Shown piece after piece: positions 52,248 to 61,400 of a stretch of DNA of 64,000 nt. This DNA is from Clostridia bacterium. Its GTDB lineage: Bacteria > Bacillota > Clostridia > Oscillospirales > Acutalibacteraceae. Every line of letters starts with the position of its first letter. The first letter of the stretch is position 1. Both the position numbers and the translations under genes were made by a program. The notes beneath the pieces are model-generated. The model was not told where the DNA came from. It searched no databases and saw only the letters and a program-made list of their open reading frames with translations. Location of the stretch: positions 34,700 through 98,699 of the forward strand of contig JAFQON010000013.1 of NCBI GenBank assembly GCA_017403185.1. The letters run 5' to 3'.

Positions 52248-52688
52248 ATGAGCAATGCAGATAAAGCGAAAGAGCTTTTTGAGAGCGGATGCAATTGCTG
52301 CCAAGCTGTTTTCTGCGCATTCCGTGAGCAGACAAATCTCAGCGAAGAGGATGCGCTCCGCCTTTCCGCAGGCTTCGGCGGCGGAATGGGCAGAATGCGT
52401 GAGGTCTGCGGAGCGGTGAGCGGTATGATAATGGTGCTTTCAAATAAATTCGCATCAACCGACCCCAATGACCATGCAAAGAAAAAGGAGCTTTACGCTC
52501 TTATACAGAAGGCGGCGGGGGAATTCAAAGAAGAAAACGGCTCAATAATCTGCCGTGAGCTTCTTGGGTTGAGCGAAAAAAGCTCAGACCCCAATCCCGA
52601 AGCAAGAACCAAGGAATACTATAAAAAACGCCCATGCTCGGAGCTTGTGCACTGTGCTGCGGAGATTGCGGAGAAATATTGTAAATGA
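52248..52688 (+). CDS. C_GCAxxG_C_C family protein
   Basis: Small Cys-rich protein of 146 residues in the C_GCAxxG_C_C family, which has probable redox or metal-binding roles in anaerobes. Conserved cysteines appear in SGCNCCQAV, the GGMGRMREVCGAVSG stretch, ICRELLG and the C-terminal CSELVHCAAEIAEKYC. AAGGAG lies 7 bases before ATG. Monocistronic. Confidence 0.9.
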   Translation: MSNADKAKELFESGCNCCQAVFCAFREQTNLSEEDALRLSAGFGGGMGRMREVCGAVSGMIMVLSNKFASTDPNDHAKKKELYALIQKAAGEFKEENGSIICRELLGLSEKSSDPNPEARTKEYYKKRPCSELVHCAAEIAEKYCK

Positions 52689-52697
52689 TAAATTTTA

Positions 52698-52723
52698 CGG
52701 GCGATTCGTGAATCGCCCCTACA
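52698..52723. repeat. REP-like perfect palindrome
   Basis: GGGCGATTCGTGAATCGCCC (52700-52719), flanked by AC on the left and CTACAG on the right. Similar flanks (ACGGGCG ... CGCCCCT) occur in the palindrome near 29356-29383. Confidence 0.65.
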
Positions 52724-52735
52724 GAATTTATGAAA

Positions 52736-52770
52736 AAACACACGGCTTTGATAAACCGTGTGTTTTGTTA
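52736..52770 (+). terminator. Bidirectional terminator
   Basis: 11-bp stem AAAACACACGG/CCGTGTGTTTT with a 10-base loop. Lies between the C_GCAxxG_C_C gene and the converging hexuronate operon. Confidence 0.8.
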
Positions 52771-52780
52771 TATCGCCGTT

Positions 52781-53803
52781 TTATCTCTGAACTCTGCCTG
52801 AGCCGTCGCCGCCTGCAAGCTTTTCGATTTCGGCAACCGAAACCCTGTTGAAGTCGCCTTCAATTGAATGCTTGAGTGCCGATGCTGCAACCGCAAAATC
52901 AATTGCGCTCTGTGTATCCTTGCCGCTGAGAAGGGCATAGATAAGGCCGCCGCCGAAGCTGTCGCCTCCGCCTACTCTGTCAACTATGCGAAGGTGGTAT
53001 TCCTTTGAGAAGCAGTAGTTTTCGCCGTCATAGAGCATACCTGCCCAGTCATTATCACTTGCAGAAATTGATGTTCTGAGTGTGATTGCAACCTTCTCGA
53101 AGCCGAATTTATCCGCAAGCTGCTTTGCAACGGATTTGTAGCCCTCCTTGTTGAGCTTGCCGCCGTAGATATCCGTATTTTCAGCTTCAATGCCGAAAAC
53201 ATCCTTTGCATCCTCTTCGTTCGAAATGCAAACATCAACATATTTGCAAAGCTCGGTCATTGCTTCTCTTGCCTCAGCTCTTGTCCAGAGCTTGCCTCTG
53301 TAGTTGAGGTCGCAGGAAATTTTAACGCCCTTTGCCTTTGCTGCAATGCAGGCCTGCTTGCAGATTTCAACAAGGTTTGCGCCGAGTGCGGGAGTGATGC
53401 CCGTGAAATGGAACCAATCTGCGCCTTCAAAAATACTGTTCCAGTCAAAATCCGAGGGGTCAGCCTCCTGAATTGCCGAATGAGCTCTGTCATAAATGCA
53501 AACGCTGCCGCGCTGTGAAGCACCTTTTTCAAGGAAATAGATTCCTACTCGGTCGCCGCCGCGAACAATTTTGCTTGTGTCAACGCCAAAGTAACGCAGT
53601 GAATTCACAGCTGCCTGACCGATTGCGTGAGCGGGGAGCTTGGTTACATAAACGGAGTCGAATCCGTAGTTTGCGAGTGAAACGGAAACATTTGCTTCAC
53701 CGCCGCCGAAGGTAGCCTGAAGCTGGTCATCCTGAAAGAAACGGTAATATCCGTTGGGTGCAAGGCGAAGCATAATTTCGCCGAAAGTAACAACTCTTGC
53801 CAT
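52781..53803 (-). CDS. kdgK: 2-dehydro-3-deoxygluconokinase (KDG kinase)
   Basis: PfkB-family kinase of 340 residues converting 2-keto-3-deoxygluconate to KDPG. The N-terminal GGGEANVSVSLANYG and the C-terminal ATP/catalytic motif DRVGGGDSFGGGL, with its conserved Asp, are clear. Its ATG overlaps the eda stop codon by one base (TAATG-type coupling). Third gene of uxuA-eda-kdgK, which identifies the substrate better than sequence alone. Confidence 0.93.
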   Translation of the reverse strand: MARVVTFGEIMLRLAPNGYYRFFQDDQLQATFGGGEANVSVSLANYGFDSVYVTKLPAHAIGQAAVNSLRYFGVDTSKIVRGGDRVGIYFLEKGASQRGSVCIYDRAHSAIQEADPSDFDWNSIFEGADWFHFTGITPALGANLVEICKQACIAAKAKGVKISCDLNYRGKLWTRAEAREAMTELCKYVDVCISNEEDAKDVFGIEAENTDIYGGKLNKEGYKSVAKQLADKFGFEKVAITLRTSISASDNDWAGMLYDGENYCFSKEYHLRIVDRVGGGDSFGGGLIYALLSGKDTQSAIDFAVAASALKHSIEGDFNRVSVAEIEKLAGGDGSGRVQR

Positions 53804-54444
53804 TATCCGCGGGCCTCCTTAACAATTTCAACTGATTTTTTGCAAAGGTCGATGATTTCATCCCATTTCTGGTTATCAATGAGGTCTGCGGTTACCATAT
53901 ATGAGCCGCCGCAAGCCGCGATAACAGGGCAGGAGAGATATTCGCCAAGATTTTTGAGCGAAATTCCGCCCGTGGGCATAACCTTGAACATCGGGAAGGG
54001 CGCGCTCATTGCCTTGATTTTTGCAAGGCCGCCGCTCTGCTCAGCGGGGAAGAATTTGAGCACATCAAGGCCGAGTCTGTATGCGGTGTGGTAGTCTGTG
54101 GGGGTGGTGCAGCCTGCATAGATGGGAATATTTTTGCTCTGGCAGTATTTAACGATTTCTTCGTCAAGACCGGGAGTTACAATGAATTTTGCACCTGCAG
54201 CAATCGCCTCGTCAACCTGAGCGGTTGTGAGCACCGTGCCTGCACCGACAAGCATCTCGGGCACATTTTCGCTCATAAGCTTTATTGCTGTTGCTGCACC
54301 CGCAGCACGGAAGGTAACCTCCGCAACGGGCACTCCGCCTTCAACAAGAGCCTTTGCAAGTGCAACGGAATCTCTTTCGGGGTTGTTGAGCTTGATTACG
54401 GGCACAACGCCGATTGACATTATTTTTTCTGATATCTGATTCAT
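53803..54444 (-). CDS. eda: KDPG / 2-keto-4-hydroxyglutarate aldolase
   Basis: Class I aldolase of 213 residues cleaving KDPG to pyruvate and glyceraldehyde-3-phosphate. Active-site strings: VAEVTFRA (Glu), GAGTVLT, and LKFFPAEQSGG (Schiff-base Lys). Ends with MPTGGISLKNL phosphate-binding region. GGAGG precedes ATG. Second gene of the hexuronate operon, 15 bases after uxuA. Confidence 0.95.
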   Translation of the reverse strand: MNQISEKIMSIGVVPVIKLNNPERDSVALAKALVEGGVPVAEVTFRAAGAATAIKLMSENVPEMLVGAGTVLTTAQVDEAIAAGAKFIVTPGLDEEIVKYCQSKNIPIYAGCTTPTDYHTAYRLGLDVLKFFPAEQSGGLAKIKAMSAPFPMFKVMPTGGISLKNLGEYLSCPVIAACGGSYMVTADLIDNQKWDEIIDLCKKSVEIVKEARG

Positions 54445-54459
54445 GTTATATTCCTCCGA

Positions 54460-55506
54460 TTATTTGTAAGCTTTTTCGCAAGCTTCAAAAAGTCCGTTGA
54501 TGTATGCGGCGCCGAGTGCACGGTCATAGAGTCCGTAGCCGGGCTTGCCTGTTTCGCCCCATATCATTCTGCCGTGGTCGGGTCTTACATAGCCGTCAAA
54601 GCCTGTTTCAACAAGAGCTTTTGTGATTTCATACATATCAAGGCTGCCGCAGTCTGAAAGATGACCGCTTTCCTCAAAGCTGCCGTCGGGCATAATAAGA
54701 ATGTTTCTCATGTGCATGAATGCAATTCTGTCTGCTGCACTGTATTTGCGCACCATTGCGATAACATCGTTTGAAGCTGCGCATCCGAGTGAGCCCGTGC
54801 AAAGGCAAAGGCTGTTTGCAGGTGAATCAACGATTGCAAGCATTCTGTCAAGATTTTCTTCATTTGTGATGATTCTGGGCAGACCGAAGATGGGGTACGG
54901 GGGGTCGTCGGGATGAATTGCCATTCTCACGCCGCATTCCTCAGCAACGGGAATAACCTTTTTGAGAAATCTTTCAAGATTTGCCCACAGCCCTTCTTCG
55001 CCGATTTCGCCGTAAGCGCTGATAAGCTCTCTTACCTCATCCTGAGTGTAGCTTGAATCCCATCCGGGCAGATGGATGTCGTCTTTGAGAGGGTCAAGAC
55101 CCTTCATCTGCTCCCAATACATAACAAGGCTTGTTGAGCCGTCGGGAGCTTCTTTGTCAAGCTGAGTGCGTGTCCAGTCAAAAACGGGCATGAAATTATA
55201 TGTTACGCACTTAACGCCGTATTTTGCGCAGCGGCGGATATTCTCGCAATAAACTTCAATAAGATTTTCAACCTCGCCTCTGCCGAGCTTGATATCCTCG
55301 TGCACGGGGATTGACTCAACAACATCAAAAACAAGGCCGTTGTCATCGCACTGATTTTTCATTTTTGCAAGGCTTTCTTCGGGCCATACCTCACCGGGTT
55401 TAACATCGTAAACAGCGCTTACAATGCTTTTCATATTGGGAATCTGACGGATATACTGAAGTGAAACGGGGTCTGTTTCGCCATACCAGCGGAATGACAT
55501 TTTCAT
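54460..55506 (-). CDS. uxuA: Mannonate dehydratase
   Basis: Dehydrates D-mannonate to 2-keto-3-deoxygluconate in glucuronate catabolism; 348 residues. The TIM barrel includes [12 protein letters not shown] at the start, [32 protein letters not shown] (metal ligands) and [13 protein letters not shown] at the end. GGAGGG lies 8 bases before the ATG. First gene of the operon with its own promoter. Uronate isomerase and mannonate oxidoreductase are not in the window. Confidence 0.95.
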   Translation of the reverse strand: MKMSFRWYGETDPVSLQYIRQIPNMKSIVSAVYDVKPGEVWPEESLAKMKNQCDDNGLVFDVVESIPVHEDIKLGRGEVENLIEVYCENIRRCAKYGVKCVTYNFMPVFDWTRTQLDKEAPDGSTSLVMYWEQMKGLDPLKDDIHLPGWDSSYTQDEVRELISAYGEIGEEGLWANLERFLKKVIPVAEECGVRMAIHPDDPPYPIFGLPRIITNEENLDRMLAIVDSPANSLCLCTGSLGCAASNDVIAMVRKYSAADRIAFMHMRNILIMPDGSFEESGHLSDCGSLDMYEITKALVETGFDGYVRPDHGRMIWGETGKPGYGLYDRALGAAYINGLFEACEKAYK

Positions 55507-55569
55507 AAGCTTATCCCTCCTGAGCGGATTTTATACATCGGGCACACAATGCCCTTCTTCTACAGCCTA

Positions 55570-55598
55570 ATTATATCACGCAATTTTATCAATATCAA
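55570..55598 (-). promoter_or_regulatory. Promoter of the uxuA operon
   Basis: Minus strand: TTGATA at 55593-55598, 17-base spacer, TATAAT at 55570-55575. A small GGGCA/TGCCC hairpin lies in the leader (about 55540-55554). Confidence 0.8.
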
Positions 55599-55662
55599 TG
55601 CAATATTTATTGAAAAATCAGTAAATATTTGTGAAAAAAGCATTCTAATCTGAAAATTTTTC

Positions 55663-55691
55663 TTGTAATCGGCACATATTTATTATAGAAT
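55663..55691 (+). promoter_or_regulatory. Promoter of the phosphoribosyltransferase-like gene
   Basis: TTGTAA at 55663-55668, 17-base spacer, TAGAAT at 55686-55691. Confidence 0.65.
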
Positions 55692-55725
55692 AATAGTGTA
55701 ATCCAATTTCAAGGAGGATTTTTCT

Positions 55726-56370
55726 ATGCCTACATCAAGCATCACTAAAATCAAAACCAAGAGAAGCAACCTTTTCCTTCGTGTTGCAAAGGGTCATTTT
55801 GCAACCAATCATTCACACAGCAACTATTATATTGATGTTGCCGCTCAGAAGTCCCGTCTTTCGGAAGCAAAGGCGGTTGCACAGGAGCTTTGCAGCAACA
55901 GCAACTATAAGGTAAACATTATTGATACCATTCTCTGCCTTGACGGCACAGAGGTTATCGGTGCCTGCCTTGCAGATGAACTCACAAAAAACCACTGGAT
56001 GAATATAAATGCCCACCAGACCATTTATGTTGTTACTCCTGAGATGACAAGCAGCTCTCAGCTTCTTTTCAGAGATAACATTGTGCCCATGATTAAGGGC
56101 AAGCACGTGCTTATCCTTGCCGTATCCGTTGCCACGGGCGGCACAGTAAAGGCAGCTATGGAAGCGGTCGGCTACTACGGCGGCGAGGTTGTGGGTGTTG
56201 CATCAATATTCTCAACCGCAACAGAGTGCAACGGCTATGCGGTTAACTCCGTATTCAATCCCAATGACCTCACGGATTATTTTGCCTGCCCGTCACACGA
56301 ATGCCCTCTTTGCAAGGAAGGCAAAAAGCTCGACGCACTTATCAACAGCCACGGATTTTCAAAGCTTTAA
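55726..56370 (+). CDS. Phosphoribosyltransferase-like protein with altered PRPP loop
   Basis: 214 residues with the type I PRTase fold, closest in appearance to orotate PRTase-like proteins. The PRPP loop reads HVLILAVSVATGGTV. The usual acidic pair before the TGGT turn (as in VDDV.TTG) is missing, although ATGGT itself is kept. The C-terminus has a possible metal site (CPSHECPLC). AAGGAGG lies 8 bases before ATG. Monocistronic. It may be a regulatory or ligand-binding PRTase homologue. Confidence 0.72.
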   Translation: MPTSSITKIKTKRSNLFLRVAKGHFATNHSHSNYYIDVAAQKSRLSEAKAVAQELCSNSNYKVNIIDTILCLDGTEVIGACLADELTKNHWMNINAHQTIYVVTPEMTSSSQLLFRDNIVPMIKGKHVLILAVSVATGGTVKAAMEAVGYYGGEVVGVASIFSTATECNGYAVNSVFNPNDLTDYFACPSHECPLCKEGKKLDALINSHGFSKL

Positions 56371-56380
56371 TCACAGTATG

Positions 56381-56406
56381 GAGCGGCCATGTGCCGCTCT
56401 TTTTTC
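56381..56406 (+). terminator. Intrinsic terminator
   Basis: 7-bp stem GAGCGGC/GCCGCTC with a 5-base loop and six Ts, 10 bases after the PRTase-like stop. Confidence 0.88.
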
Positions 56407-56421
56407 ATGCAAAAACCTTGC

Positions 56422-56458
56422 AGGGACAGCCTTTGCGGCTGTCCTTAAATTTTTTTTG
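56422..56458 (+). terminator. Second hairpin with T run, terminator- or repeat-like
   Basis: Stem of GGGACAGCC/GGCTGTCC type (56422-56431 with 56437-56445) with a 5-base loop, then eight Ts after a short AT spacer. Could be a backup terminator. Confidence 0.6.
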
Positions 56459-56536
56459 AAATATTTTGAATTTCTTTAGACCAAACCGCCTTGTGAGTTG
56501 TACTATAAGTGAAAGGCAAAACAAGGAGGAATGCCG

Positions 56537-56827
56537 ATGGGAGCGGAAATTAAAAAAACGAGAGTCAATATTGACGGCTTTCATTTGCTCGATGTTACCG
56601 TTAATGAGGCAAAACGCACAGTTGTTGCCGAGCTTGCGGCAGGTGATGCGGAGCCCGTGTTCATTTATGCCGAAAGGTTTGATTCGCCCTGCAACTACAT
56701 CCGCACGGCGATAAAAAAAGGTATAGATTATATCAACCTGTGTGGCCGTGAGTCGGCAGGCAGCCCAAAGAAAAAAAGAACCGACAGCGAATTGTTGAAC
56801 GGAAGTGTTTCAGATGTTATAATGTAA
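56537..56827 (+). CDS. Hypothetical protein, 96 residues
   Basis: Small basic-ended protein (start GAEIKKTRVNIDGFHLL, end KKKRTDSELL) with no membrane segment. An earlier in-frame ATG at 56531 is one base from AAGGAGG, so ATG 56537 (7 bases) is preferred. No family recognised. It lies 26 bases before the sigma-factor gene on the same strand and may share its transcript. Confidence 0.6.
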   Translation: MGAEIKKTRVNIDGFHLLDVTVNEAKRTVVAELAAGDAEPVFIYAERFDSPCNYIRTAIKKGIDYINLCGRESAGSPKKKRTDSELLNGSVSDVIM

Positions 56828-56853
56828 TCAGATAAAAAATTGGTGGTATGTGT

Positions 56854-58362
56854 ATGAAAGCAGAAAACAGCAGAATATCCGAGCTTATATTAAAAGCGAA
56901 GAGCGGGGACAAAGCGGCATTTGAGGAATTGTATAAAATTACAAGCCCCAAGGCGTATTTTGTTGCTCTTAAAATCTGCAAAAACGAGCACGATGCCGAG
57001 GATATTTTGCAGGAAAGCTACATAAAGGTGCTTGAAAAAATCGACACGGTTGACCCCGAGGGGAATTTCACGGCGTGGCTTTATCAGATAGTTGCAAACA
57101 AGAGTAAAAATTTTATGAAGGCAAAAAAGCCTGTGCTTTTCGGCGAAGAAGAGGAAGAAATTATCGGCAGCCTGCCCGATGAAGATTTAAGCTTCACCCC
57201 TGAAGAAAAAGTTGACAAAGAAGAGCTGCGCAGCGAGGTTATGGCGGCTGTTGACGAGCTTACGGCTGAAAAGCGTGCCTGCGTTATGATGATGTATTTC
57301 GGCGATATGAGCGTGAATGAAATTGCGCAGAGCCTTGAGGTGCCCGTCAGCACCGTCAAAAACAGGCTTTTCACCGCAAGGAAGGATTTGAAAAACAAAT
57401 TTGAGAAGAAGGGCATAACCGCCCTTTACAGTGCCGCACCCCTCGGCGTTGTTATATGGGCGCTCGGCAAAACGGGCGAAACAACTGCAGCTGCATTTGC
57501 CGCAAGCACGGCATCGGCGGCGGTGCTTGCAGGTGTGAGCACAACTGCGGTCTCAACAGCAGCGTCAACTGCTACGGCAACCACGGCAGCAGCATCAACA
57601 GCAGCGGCAACTTCATCAACAGCAGCGGCAACGGGCACCGGTATTGCAGCAAAGGTGGCAGCATTATCCGTTGCTCAGAAGGTTGTTGCAGGCGTGGCAG
57701 CGGTTGGCGTTATCGGCGGCTCAACTGCAGGCGTTGCAACCGTGGCAAAAAAGGTTGTATCGTCAAAAGAAACAACCTCATATGTTGAAGAGGTAACAAC
57801 AGCCCCGTCGCAGAGCGAAGAATATGTTTTTGCCGTTATACCCACGGAGGAGACAACAACGGCAGAAAGCACCACAGATGTTACGGAACCGTCGGCGACG
57901 AAGCGTAAAGAAGAAACAACCACACGCAATTCGGCGTCATCAACCTCGGTGACCGTTAAAGAAACAGCCTCAAGCAAGCAGACGACAACAAATAAACAAA
58001 CAACCACACGCAGAACCACAACGACTAAGCCCACGACAACCAAAGCAACAACCACAAGACCCACCACCACCGAATCAACAACAGAAGAAGAAACAACAAC
58101 CCAACCCACCACAACTCAGCCCGCCACAACCGAGCCGACCACTCAGGCACCTGCAACGGTTGCGGTTGAGGTGATTGATATGAATGAGGATGTTGTGGAT
58201 TCGTTCACGCTGACTGTGCCTGCCGATACTGAGATGACATGGGAATACCTTGTGTCGCAGATAAAGGCAAAAGGGCATGAGCCCAAGGCGGGCATTTACG
58301 GTGATGCGGTCGGTGCCGTTGCCGAAGCGGGCGGAGCCTACAGCATTACTGCGGAATTATAA
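56854..58362 (+). CDS. ECF-type sigma factor fused to membrane segment, Thr-rich spacer and C-terminal domain
   Basis: 502 residues. Residues 1-180 are a complete ECF-like sigma factor: region 2 (HDAEDILQESYIKVLEK, then FTAWLYQIV) and region 4 (MSVNEIAQSLEVPVSTVKNR). An Ala/Thr-rich stretch (about 190-275), a hydrophobic segment (277-298), a long Thr-rich spacer (331-433, TTTRRTTTTKPTTT) and a small C-terminal domain (435-502) follow; the last resembles DUF4430-like folds. This layout puts the sigma domain inside and the C-terminal domain outside. ATG 56854 has better spacing from GGTGG than 56848. No separate anti-sigma gene is nearby. Confidence 0.82.
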   Translation: MKAENSRISELILKAKSGDKAAFEELYKITSPKAYFVALKICKNEHDAEDILQESYIKVLEKIDTVDPEGNFTAWLYQIVANKSKNFMKAKKPVLFGEEEEEIIGSLPDEDLSFTPEEKVDKEELRSEVMAAVDELTAEKRACVMMMYFGDMSVNEIAQSLEVPVSTVKNRLFTARKDLKNKFEKKGITALYSAAPLGVVIWALGKTGETTAAAFAASTASAAVLAGVSTTAVSTAASTATATTAAASTAAATSSTAAATGTGIAAKVAALSVAQKVVAGVAAVGVIGGSTAGVATVAKKVVSSKETTSYVEEVTTAPSQSEEYVFAVIPTEETTTAESTTDVTEPSATKRKEETTTRNSASSTSVTVKETASSKQTTTNKQTTTRRTTTTKPTTTKATTTRPTTTESTTEEETTTQPTTTQPATTEPTTQAPATVAVEVIDMNEDVVDSFTLTVPADTEMTWEYLVSQIKAKGHEPKAGIYGDAVGAVAEAGGAYSITAEL

Positions 58363-58368
58363 AGAATT

Positions 58369-58440
58369 TGTCATCCTGAACGAAGTGAAGGATCTCAGCT
58401 GAAATAAACCGAAGATTCTTCGCTGATGCTCAGAATGACA
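58369..58440. repeat. Imperfect 72-base inverted repeat, TGTCATCCTGA type
   Basis: Begins TGTCATCCTGAACGAAGTGA and ends with the imperfect inverse (CTTCGCTGATGCTCAGAATGACA-like). This REP/MITE-like palindrome is known from many unrelated bacterial genomes. It fills most of the gap before the BspA-type gene. Confidence 0.75.
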
Positions 58441-58466
58441 GGCAAAACACAAAAGGAGGCAATTTT

Positions 58467-61400
58467 ATGAAAAAAATATTATCGATATTCCTCGCCGTTC
58501 TGATGACATTTGGCTCGGTTGCTGTTGCACTCGGCGGTCAGCCCCTCGTGACCGCCGAAGCAGCCGGCAATGTGCTCACAGAAGGCAATTTTAAATACAT
58601 GGTTACCGATGGCGAAGCAACACTGGTGGACTATACGGATAACGAGTCAACCGATGAAATCACCGTGCCCGAAACTCTCGGCGGCTACCCCGTAACGGTT
58701 ATCGGTGAGGATTCCTTTGTGAGCTGTGACTGCACCGCAATTTATCTTCCCAAAACCGTGAAGAAGGTTCAGCCGTACGCATTTAACTGCTTCACATCAA
58801 ACCTGAAAAATATTTATGTTGACGATGCCAACGAATACTATACCGATTATGAAGGCGCATTATACACCAAGGATATGACGGAGCTTACTGCCTTCCCCAT
58901 TGCAAGCAGTAACATCATTTTCCCTGAAACGGTCAGAGTAATTGCCCCCTATGCCTTCAATGGCTTGAAAAACGGTGTTAATCTCACAATTCCCGGTCAT
59001 ATTGAGGAAATCGGATATTCGGCATTCGGCAACTGCAGGAAGCTTGAAAATCTCACAATCAAAGAAGGCGTGAAAAAGATTGATTCATACGCATTCATAG
59101 GCTGTGAATATCTTGAAAAAGTAAATATTCCCGAATCGGTTGAGTATATCGGCGCAGGCATATTCCAATCCTGCAGAAACCTTGGCGGCTATGACCTGAA
59201 GGGTGTGCGATATATTGACGGCTGCCTGATTGATGCAAAGAGCAGCTTTGATAAGGAATATTATGAAATTGAAGAGGGCACAAGAATTGTTGCGGGTGAA
59301 ATTTGGTTTGACAATACCACACTCAAGGAAGTTTATATCCCCTCAACCGTCGAGCATATTGAGGTTAATCCGTTCAATATGTGCCACAATCTTGAAAAGA
59401 TTACCGTGAGCGAGGGTAATCCGTATTTTTTCACAGATGAAAACGGTGTGCTCTGCGGCGACGGCGGCAAAACAATCATTTCCTACCCCTCGGGCAGATA
59501 CGGTACCTGCTTTGTAGTTGAAGAGGGCGTTGAGAGAATTGCGGCTCAGTTTTTCTATGACGGACCTTATAAATGCCTTTATATTCCCAAGAGCGTGAAA
59601 TATATTGACACAACAGGTCTCGGTGTTAAGTACGGTGCGGATACCTTTGACAGCATAACCGATATTTACTATGAAGGAACAGAAGAAGAATGGCGTCAGA
59701 TTGAAATTGTTCCCTGCATTGATACCTGCGGCTTATCCTATATCTGCGCTGCAGAATTGGCAGCGGATATTCACTACAGCTCCTACAGCACCGCTCAGCA
59801 CGGCATTGTTACCAAAACAGAAACAAATGCTCTTTGCTCCTGCGGCTATGAAGCGGAATTTGAGCAGACAAATTATGACGGCGACTGGATTGCATCAGAC
59901 GGCTGGGCTTATGTGATTGACGAAAACGGCAATGCGGTTATCAAATCCTATGGCTATAAGGATGCAACCGATGCTCTCGTTATCCCCGAAACGGTTGACG
60001 GCTACACCGTAACAACCCTTGACAGATGTGCATTTGCAAACTGTATGTTCAGCTCTGTTCATATTCCCGCAACCGTTACCGAGATTCATGAAGAGGCATT
60101 TGCCTATGCTCTCAACAATCAGGCATTCTCCGTTGCAGAGGGTAACGAGGAGTTCAGCGCAACCGCTGACGGCGTGCTTCTGGGCGTTGTGGACTATGCT
60201 ATCTATGCTTATCCTCAGAATGCACCCGCAACCGAATATAAAACACCCAAACAGGTTTGCGGAATTGCGCCCTTTGCCTTCTGCGGCGCAAAAAATCTTA
60301 AAACCGTTACCACATCTGTATATAAATTAGGCGGACAGACCTTATATACAGTAGGTATGATTTATGACTATGCGTTCATGAATTCAAGCGTTGAAAGCGT
60401 TCATATTGAAGGCGAGGAATTCCAGTGGATGGGTAACGGCGCATTCAAGAATTCTCAGCTTAAAGAGATAACCTTCCCATCAATAAGCAAAAATTTCGGC
60501 ATCAGCAAATTCGGCTATGATGTTTTTGAAGGCACACCCTTCCTTGAAAATGCGGATTATGACGAAGACGGCGTGTTCTATTATCAGGATTATCTTATTG
60601 CAACAAAAGAAGGCGCAGGCAAAGCACATTATGATGTAAAAGACGGCACAACCGTTATTGCAGGCGGCGCTTTCAAATGGAGTGAGCTTGAAGAGGTTTA
60701 TATCCCCGCAAGCGTTAAATATATCGGCGGCAATCCGTTTGTTGACTGCCCTAATTATCAGAAGACAACCGTAAGTTCGGAAAGCAAAAATCTCTCAAAC
60801 GATGAATACGGCGTGCTTTTCAATAAAGATAAAACAACGATGATCGCATATCCTACGGGCAGGCTTGATTTGTGTTACGCAATCCCGAGCGGCGTAACCC
60901 ATATCAATGACCGTGCGATTATGAATAAATTCATCAGGAACATTCATGTTCCCGTCACGGTTACGGCAATGGAAGAATATCCCTTCGGTCATGCCTTCAC
61001 TTCAATCTGGGATTACCCCGAAATATTCTATGAAGGCACGGTTGATCAGTGGAAGGAGATTGAAATTTCTGACGGATATCCCCTGAATTATTCCTGCCTT
61101 GCGCAAACCGCACTCAAAAACTACGGTAAATATACAGCTGTGCATACCGTCAAAAAAACCGAGCACGCCCCCACCTGTGAGGTTGACGGCTATGTTGAGG
61201 CTGTCTGTTCCTGCGGCGCAACGAATTCGTTTGACCACATTGATGCACCGGGTCACGATGTTGAAAGCTGGAATGTTACAAGAGAGCCGACCTGCACTTC
61301 AAGAGGCTATAAAGAGGGTGTGTGCACGGTCTGCGGCGAAACAGTAGGCAAGTTTATCAGCATACTCCGCCACGATTATGTTGAAACATCAAGAACAGAA

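Noticed and set aside
57850-58150. Minus-strand Val-rich reading frame over the Thr-rich spacer
   Set aside because: It is the antisense shadow of repeated Thr codons in the sigma fusion and has no ribosome site.
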